Source: Lomentospora prolificans
Lineage: Eukaryota > Ascomycota > Sordariomycetes > Microascales > Microascaceae
Direction: 5' to 3'
DNA: 64,000 nucleotides
Assembly: GCA_029532625.1 (NCBI GenBank)
Contig: JARFXM010000001.1
Coordinates: 496,001 to 560,000 of the forward strand
Both the position numbers and the translations under genes were made by a program. Position 1 is the first letter of the stretch, and every line of letters begins with the position of its first letter. Below, in pieces: positions 57,649 through 64,000 of this stretch. The notes beneath the pieces are model-generated. The model had not been told where the DNA came from, ran no database searches, and worked only from the letters and a program-made list of their open reading frames with translations.

Positions 57649-60600
57649 ATGACGACTAATCTCCCGTCAAGCTTCGCGTCCGCAGCAGCTGGCCAGAACG
57701 CCAATCGCGATTCGAGGGGTGCCAGAGCTGATGGACGAGGTCATGAATGGTGAGTTTGCTTTGGTTTTTCTTCTCATTGTTTCTACCCCTGCCGCCAGAA
57801 AAGCAGCTTAAAATGCACCGCGCCGACCGAGATGGTCAACATTTCGCATCGCCAATATTTTCATGTCTCGGTAAACCCCAAGTTGCCGGGCCCTGAACGC
57901 CTCGGATAGCCAAATCATAGCTATTAATATCGTTTTTCCTCCCCTTTGATTCGACAATTCTCTTGAGATCCTTTTCCTCGATACATGACCAATTCTCTCG
58001 CGATGGATACCTTCCCTGTAGCTCCCAATTGTGGAAGGAAAAAGAAAAGCAGCAGAACCCTAGCTTCAGCTTTTGAAACTCTGTTGGCTAATTAACTGCT
58101 TTTTTGCATTGCTTCTTAGGTCTCGACGAGATGGACGATCGAGTAATGGCACGCTGACTTTCCGTCGACCCTCAGCTGCTCCTCACAATCAAGCCTCCCA
58201 GCCTGCCGCTCAAGAGAACACGGTGCAATCCTCTCTCGACTCGACCTCTACTAGCTCGGCCGTGCCTGTACCAACTGACCTAAGTGCGGCGAGGTACTCG
58301 AAAGAACAGCTTCTCGAACTTTATAGGGAGAGTTATGGTATTCCAGCACAGGGGAATATTTCGCGCCTCTTCATGGAGGGGTGGCATCCAGGAGTGAGTC
58401 AGGTCAACGGACACTCATCGCGAGGCTGGGGGAAGCCACAAGAGTCCCAACCAGCTCAAGATTCTGATGTCTGTTGGAATGATACCGCCGATATGAAGCC
58501 TCTTGCATTACAGGAGATGTCCATGGAAGAGAAGGAGGTTCGTTATCCCCACTCCACGTCGTCAACTCACTCACTTGTTGACCGATTATTTTTGTTGAGT
58601 TGCTAATTTTTTGCCGCTTAGATGTTCCAGTCCGACGTGAACTCTCCAATGAAACCGCCTCCGCAGAACAAGGATGGAAACCAGGCTACTGGTCCCAATG
58701 GTCGCAAGGCGTCCATGTCGCAAGGTAGTGGGCATCCATACAACCTAACCTCGCCGACTTCCGTACGTCCCGGGACACGTCGCCGCGAATCTGTCGAACC
58801 GAGTCCGTTTTCCCCTGCTCTTGCCTCCCCCACTGGCACAAACCGATATACGAGGGATGAGAATTCCCCCTGGTTCAGTAGAAAGGGCATAGATATCAAG
58901 GAGAGCGAGGCTGTCGACCCGGAGACTGAGACTACTCCGAAAGATCTAAGCCAGACTCGGCCATCTTTTGGGTCGTTATTACGTACTAGCACGACGGGGT
59001 CTTCTGGTGGGCTTGGCAGCTTGTGGCAAAACGCACAGCCGCTGTCAGCTGGAGCTAGCGGACCAGGAATGGGAAGCTTTGGCAACTTCGCCCTCCCAAC
59101 GCCTTCGTCCAAACCTTTTAATAATGCTCGCGGTGAGAGTCGACTAGCTCACCTGATTCCAAAAGACAGCTCTGAAAACATTGCCGCTAAAGCCAACGAA
59201 TCTGCCAACCCCGACGTCAACCGATCCTGGCGTTCTCGACCCCGAACCGATACCGACCCCTTTGGAGACGATAGTATGAGCGGCAGTGGTTTGTTGGGCT
59301 CTGGTCGTGGTGAGACCCCTCCTGCTTCTAAGCAGGGTGCTGGACAAGGCCCTTTTGAGGCTACAGTTCAGGGAGCCCTCGGGGACCTCGGCCTGTCGGG
59401 GTTGCAGCTGGATGAGCAGGGGGATGCTCCTCTGAGTCCATCGGATACCAACCCTTACCGTAGCCCACCAGCCGAACGAGGTGATGGCGCTGAGCATGAT
59501 GAATCCGAATTTGAACGAATTCGTGCAGCGGGCGCGGATCCACTCCACGGCTTTGGGACGACAACGTCTCGTGGATATCAGACGAATGCGTTTGATGGCA
59601 GCGACCGAAGCCAGACTAGTAGTGCCGGTCCTAATCGCTACCCGACTTTGAGCTCCCTCGGAGGGTGGCCTGCTCCTGGTGCCGTGTCTGGTACGCCTGA
59701 TCGTGAGCGAGCTGCCTTCGGGGCCGGCGCCTTCGGCAACACCTTGTTTAGCCCTGTCGGTGAAGTTCCGTCGGGTGGCCTTGGTGGGCTCGGCGGCGTT
59801 TTCGGTGCTCCGGGCACGGGTTCTATTGGACATGGGCGTGGAAGCAAACTCGGCTCCCTTTTCCCTCCCACTATGCAGGCACAGATGCAGCCACAAGATC
59901 ACGACGCGCTAGGCGATCACGACTTACGACAGAACAACCCCCTTGGCGCGATCGGTCGAGGTGCCATCCCTGGCCCGAGCCGCGACGGAGAAAATCAACC
60001 TCGACAGGGCATGTTTGATGACACATTCAACGCCGCTTCGGCCCGCGCCATCTTCACCTCCGCAGATGCCCAGCCAGGCCTCACCAGCGCCGCCCCTTTC
60101 GCTGGTGGTCAAACCTCTGCTGATACTTCGGGAGCTCAGGTCCGACAAATGGTCATGCCTGATCGCATGCGATGGGTGTACCTCGATCCTCAAGGCCAAG
60201 TCCAGGGACCTTTCACAGGCCTAGAAATGAATGACTGGTATAAGGCTAATTTTTTCACGCCTGACCTCCGTGTCAAGAAGATTGAGGACCCGGACTTCGA
60301 GCCCCTTGGCCAGCTGATCCGCCGTATCGGCAACTCTCGTGAACCCTTCCTTGTTCCCCAGATCGGCATTCCCCATGGACCCCCTCCCCAGAGCGGTCCC
60401 TTCTCGCCTTCTGGTAACAGTGGCGTGATCCCGCCCCTCAGTGGCGTCTTCCCGAGTTACGGACGGACCTTGACTGCCGAGGAGCAGAACAATCTCGAGA
60501 GGCGCAAGCAAGAAGAACAGTTCCTTATGGCTCAGCAGCGAGAGTTTATGCTCCGCCAGCAGGCGCTCACAAAGTTTCAAATTCCAGGGACCACCGGTGC

Positions 60601-62466
60601 CATCCCTGGAGCTCTACACCACCACTCGAGCGCCCATAGTCTTCAGAGCCAACCTAGCTTTGGCAACATCGCGTCCCCTCTCGCCGTTCCTGGTACTCAG
60701 GGTGCCATAGGTCAAGTTTCAGCTCCAGGTCCCAGCGGCCTCTTTGATTCCAACATTACCCACCCTGGTGTTTCAAGCGCGATCGGCTCCAACCCGGACA
60801 TTTTCCGCGACGAGGAGCTTGCTCACCTCTCGACCCCCGAGCGACAAGTCTTGGCTTCTCTTCATGGGCCCACCACTGCTCCTGGGCCGTTCCAGCAATC
60901 GCGTACCGGATCACAGGATGAGGGCGGTGCTAGCCTGCGCGGACAACTGCCTTCAACCGAGCAGCTCGTCCAAGACTCCGAAGGCTTCCGTGAGCGATTG
61001 ATGGAGTTTGAGCAGTTTCAGCGGGAGAAAGAAGAGGCTGCTGCTGCTGGAGCCGCCGCCTCTAGCCCCGAGAGCGAGGTACCGGCCGAGCTAGCAACCT
61101 CTCCTGAGCCTGCTCTCGCCGCTACTCCTGCTAAAGAATCTGGTCGCAAGTCCAAGCACTCTGAGGAGGCCCGATCTACCCCTGCTAAGGAACAACCTAA
61201 AAAGGCCCAGTCTATCCCTTCCGCTTCTGCCGCCGCCACCGCCGCCGCCTCTGGATTGCCAATGCCCTTCCCCCCTCCAGAACCCCTCCCTCAGGAGAGT
61301 CCCGAGCTTACCCCTGCCCAGCCTGCTCAGCCTCCTCCGATGGCCCCGTGGGCTAAGGAGCTCACCACTGACAACCAACACAAGGGTCCCAGCTTGAAGG
61401 AGATCCAGGAAGCTGAGGCCCGGAAGGCGGCCAAGGCTGAACAGGCTGCTCAGGCTGCCCGCCGCGCTGCTCTCGAGCAGGAGGCTGCCGAGCTTCGCGA
61501 GAAGGAGAGGGCCGCTTCTACTATCCTCCCCGGCCTTCCCACTTCTAGCACCTGGGGTCAGCAGTCTCCCGTCAATGCCGCCAGTCCTTGGGCTAAACCC
61601 GCCGGAATCAAGGCACCGATTGGCGCGGCCGCCGCCGCCGCTGAGAAGAAGCGCAAGACGTTGGCTGAAATTCAGCGAGAAGAGGAGGCGCGCAAGGCCA
61701 AGGCCAGGGAGACGTCAATTCAGTCAGGTACTGGCATTGCTGGTGCTGGAAAACGATATGCGGATTTGGCTAGCAAGCCTAACCCTTCCCCCATGCAGGC
61801 TGCCGCTGCTCTTGCCGGCCCTCCTGGTGCCGGCTGGGCTACCGTCGGAGCTGGTGGCAAAGTGAAGACCCCTACCGGCCCCGCTGCCCAGCAGCCACGC
61901 TCCACCAGTGTCAACGCCGTTAAGCCTGTTGCCGCGGCCAAGACCATTGCGAAGCCCACCGCACCTATCGGCGCACCCAAGGATAATGCTACTCTTGCCA
62001 TGGACGAGTTTAAGAAGTGGCTGCACAACACGTTGTCCCGCGGCATCACGGGCGTCGCTAATAGTAAGTCTAATGAAGCTATTCCTAGATCTATCTATGC
62101 GAGATTGATTGGTGTTAACGCCATGTTTACTTAGTTGACGACTTTGCTGCTACTCTCATCCTCCTTCCCCTTGATGCCGAGATGATCTCAGATGCCGTCT
62201 ACGCCAACTCTACAACCATGAACGGACAGCACTTCGCCGACGAGTTTATTCGCCGCAAGAAGCTAGCGGACAAGGGTATCATCGAGAAGCAGCCGTCAGG
62301 TGATGGCAGTAAAGCCGGTGCCTCTTCTGGCACGGGTGGCTGGAGCGAGGTGGCCAAGAAGGGCGGCCACGGCTCGTCGTCTGGAAAGGACCAGGGCTCT
62401 TCCGAAGCGATCATGGGGGCTGGTTTCAAGGTCGTACCTAGCCGCAAAAAGGGCGGCAAGAAATAA
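57649..62466 (+). CDS. GYF-domain protein (Smy2/Syh1/GIGYF type)
   Basis: Four exons: 57649-57749, 58120-58537, 58622-62063 and 62135-62466. Introns are 370, 84 and 71 bp; the product is 1430 residues. GYF domains bind proline-rich partners. Smy2/Syh1/GIGYF proteins act in translational repression, ribosome-stall-linked mRNA decay and ER-Golgi traffic. The GYF domain, at about residues 686-745, shows RWVYLDPQGQVQGPFTG, then MNDWYKANFFTPDLRVKK. An N-terminal YSKEQLLELYRESYGIP element resembles the eIF4E/DDX6-binding region of the family. Most of the rest is low-complexity Gly/Ser/Pro. A charged alanine-rich coiled coil lies around 1090-1220 (EEARKAKARE), and a conserved helical C-terminus ends in GFKVVPSRKKGGKK. 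The last intron must be removed, because its retention stops the protein at 62132-62134. Confidence 0.92.
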
Positions 62467-62995
62467 GTCACTAGGACAAAGCTAGCTGATGTTTGTGGGG
62501 TATGTTGTACGAGACTGCGGCCACGAGCGAACCGAGAGGCCGAGCGATGCAGATGGCGTGTAAACGGGGATTTTTTTTTTCTTCTTCCTTTTCCTTTTCC
62601 TTATCTTGTGCCAATCTGACAGTCATGGATGAGTGCGCGTGCTTGGTTCAACTCGCGCACGCCACTTTGTACAACAGCCCCGGATCCTACACAACCAAGT
62701 CCAGGGTCTGCTGGATGAGGGCATGTATGGATAGTGTCGACATATTGTACCATTAGCGCAGGGTCTTTAGACCTTATTAGCGGAACACAGAATAGAAGCG
62801 ATCAAGTTTGAAGCCCTAACGTTTGTGACCTGGTATGATGAGGGTGAACTTTCGATCCTCTGGTAATCCCGCTGCTTTTCCCGTATGTCGTATTGTTATA
62901 CGCGAGGAGACGCCTGTATTTGCTTCATTCTAGTCATCTACTAATTTGCTTTGAATAAGACCTTCCCCAAGCTGCGTAAGTCAGATTTACCACTC
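62467..62995. other. Intergenic region
   Basis: 3' flank of the GYF gene, with a T/C-rich stretch near 62570-62600. No gene was seen. Confidence 0.5.
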
Positions 62996-63360
62996 CTAGA
63001 CTTTTCGCGGCACGCATCGGTCAAGAATCTTTTCCACGTCCCTATCACCAGCCCCCTTAGCCCAGAATTGTGCGGTGTTTCCTCGTTTATCCTTTGCATG
63101 CACGTCCGCGCCGTGTTCGATCGAAAGCCGTGCAATATCGCCTGTGTTTATCAGCGGTTCACGCCGACTGCGTAGCCTGATGGTATACATGATGCTGCCG
63201 GTATTCCATAGCATAGGCCAAGAAGGGTATATTTACTGGATGGTTGATGCCGGAGACAAATTGCGCGCCATGTCGTTGGTAGATCTGCTCAACGTATTCA
63301 ATACAAGTCTCCGCGAGTATGGATGGGCTTCCTCTTCATTGAAACTACGTTAGTCGAAAG
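62996..63360 (-). pseudogene. Ankyrin-repeat gene remnant
   Basis: The minus strand reads CIEYVEQIYQRHGAQFVSG, then NIPFLAYAMEY in one frame down to about 63202. It then shifts by one base to GSIMYTIRLRS, then ARLSIEHGADVHAKDKRGNT, an ankyrin-repeat hallmark, and stops at 62998-62996. A premature TGA (63338-63336) interrupts the first frame upstream. The two pieces together form a plausible ankyrin unit plus the start of the next, but a single-base shift and a stop break it. No start codon or complete gene is visible. It is probably a decayed fragment of a larger ankyrin protein. A sequencing error at the shift would not remove the stop. Confidence 0.65.
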
Positions 63361-63748
63361 ATGAGGCCTTTCATACGCCATCTGAATGCGGGTGACACAT
63401 GCGGTGTGCATCTGGAAGCAAGGGGAGGGTACTAAAGTAGAGTTCGGTGAGCGTCGGTGAAGGAGGGGTTGTTGATTAGTCATGGTAAAATGTTCGCATT
63501 GCCCCGCCAAAATTTGTCAGAAAGCAGGATGGAAGGAGCGAGAACTTCTCAAGTGTAGGACGGGTTTTACTTGGATAAGAAGCCAAATTTTATGTTTCGA
63601 GGATTCTCGTCTGATTTTTGTCCTCTTGGAGTCAAGTCTTGTTTTGCTTGAACTGCTGATACTCACTTTGTCTTGATTCCGCCACGGCGCAACCCCTTGC
63701 GCTCAAGGCACTCGCTCAATCGCTTGGAGGGGCAGCGCGATTGACATT
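63361..63748. other. Upstream region of the TTC27-like gene
   Basis: Short intergenic stretch between the ankyrin remnant and the next start codon. No feature was recognised. Confidence 0.45.
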
Positions 63749-64000
63749 ATGAGCCCAGTCACAGTCACGGCCGAGGGGGCCGATGCACCCCAAGATTTTC
63801 TCAAGATGGTGTCGCAAGGCGATTACCTCGACGTCCTGACCTCGCCGTCTGGTAAAACCGCGATTCAACAATGTATCGCATCCCTTCAAGCAACCGAGGC
63901 GAACACGTTAGATGCGCCAAGTGTGCCAGAGCAACAGAACTGCCTAGCACTCGGAATAGCCGCCTTTGACGCCTTCCTGCAAGTCAATGTTACTGGCCCC
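63749..64000 (+). CDS. N-terminus of a TTC27/Emw1-like TPR protein (3'-partial)
   Basis: The ATG at 63749 begins 84 codons that run off the right edge. The segment DFLKMVSQGDYLDVLTSP, then NCLALGIAAFDAFLQVNVTGP resembles the start of TTC27-family TPR proteins, where a conserved hydrophobic helix is followed by an N-W/V-TGP motif. Yeast and fungal members (Emw1) are essential and needed for cell-wall maintenance. The TPR repeats themselves would lie outside the window. The assignment rests on a short segment. Confidence 0.55.
   Translation, partial: MSPVTVTAEGADAPQDFLKMVSQGDYLDVLTSPSGKTAIQQCIASLQATEANTLDAPSVPEQQNCLALGIAAFDAFLQVNVTGP

Noticed and set aside
1..64000. Biosynthetic gene cluster, complete transposon or CRISPR array
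   Set aside because: No synthase, transposase, reverse transcriptase, terminal repeats or spacer array was seen on either strand.

Overview
The window is nuclear DNA from a filamentous ascomycete (Pezizomycotina, most likely Sordariomycetes or a close class). The evidence is short introns (about 54-120 bp, GT-AG, often with CTAAC-type branch sites), a fungal-specific elongation factor 3, an AA9 lytic polysaccharide monooxygenase, a DUF3433 membrane protein, a vacuolar TRP channel, and a decayed gene with HeLo and HET-s-type amyloid features. All exon structures below were assembled by hand from splice signals and reading-frame continuity.

Layout: 1-3609 (+) is the 3' part of a large protein with a zinc-metalloprotease-like HELAH motif and a coiled-coil tail. 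3825-4563 (-) is a macro-domain protein, convergent with it. 5216-5635 (-) is a small secreted 8-cysteine protein. 6307-7207 (+) is a broken HeLo/HET-s-like gene. 9812-14017 (+) is a 1401-residue DUF3433 membrane protein. 14927-18276 (-) is a six-exon AAA+ ATPase. A gene-free 6.6 kb stretch follows. 24915-27054 (+) is a Yvc1-type TRP channel. 29095-30183 (+) is a four-TM Fig1/Sur7-like protein. 30769-31453 (-) is a small secreted protein of probable AA1-like fold. 35769-36554 (+) is a short-chain dehydrogenase. 41474-45270 (+) is eEF3. 48127-48956 (+) is an AA9 LPMO. 49961-52140 (+) is a degenerate Hsp70-like gene. 54849-55328 (+) is a small membrane protein. 55494-56662 (-) is XAP5/FAM50, divergent from a GYF-domain protein at 57649-62466 (+). 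62996-63360 (-) is an ankyrin-repeat remnant. 63749 to the window end (+) is the start of a TTC27/Emw1-like TPR protein.

The genes do not form one biosynthetic cluster or operon. Housekeeping genes (eEF3, XAP5, GYF, TTC27-like, macro domain) alternate with gene-poor stretches that hold secreted or accessory genes and three decayed genes. Those three (HeLo-amyloid, Hsp70-like and ankyrin) belong to families typical of fungal non-self recognition and stress repertoires, and all carry frameshifts or premature stops. The clearest observation of interest is the HeLo/HET-s-like locus: its amyloid-motif C-terminus is still open in frame while its HeLo part is frame-broken.
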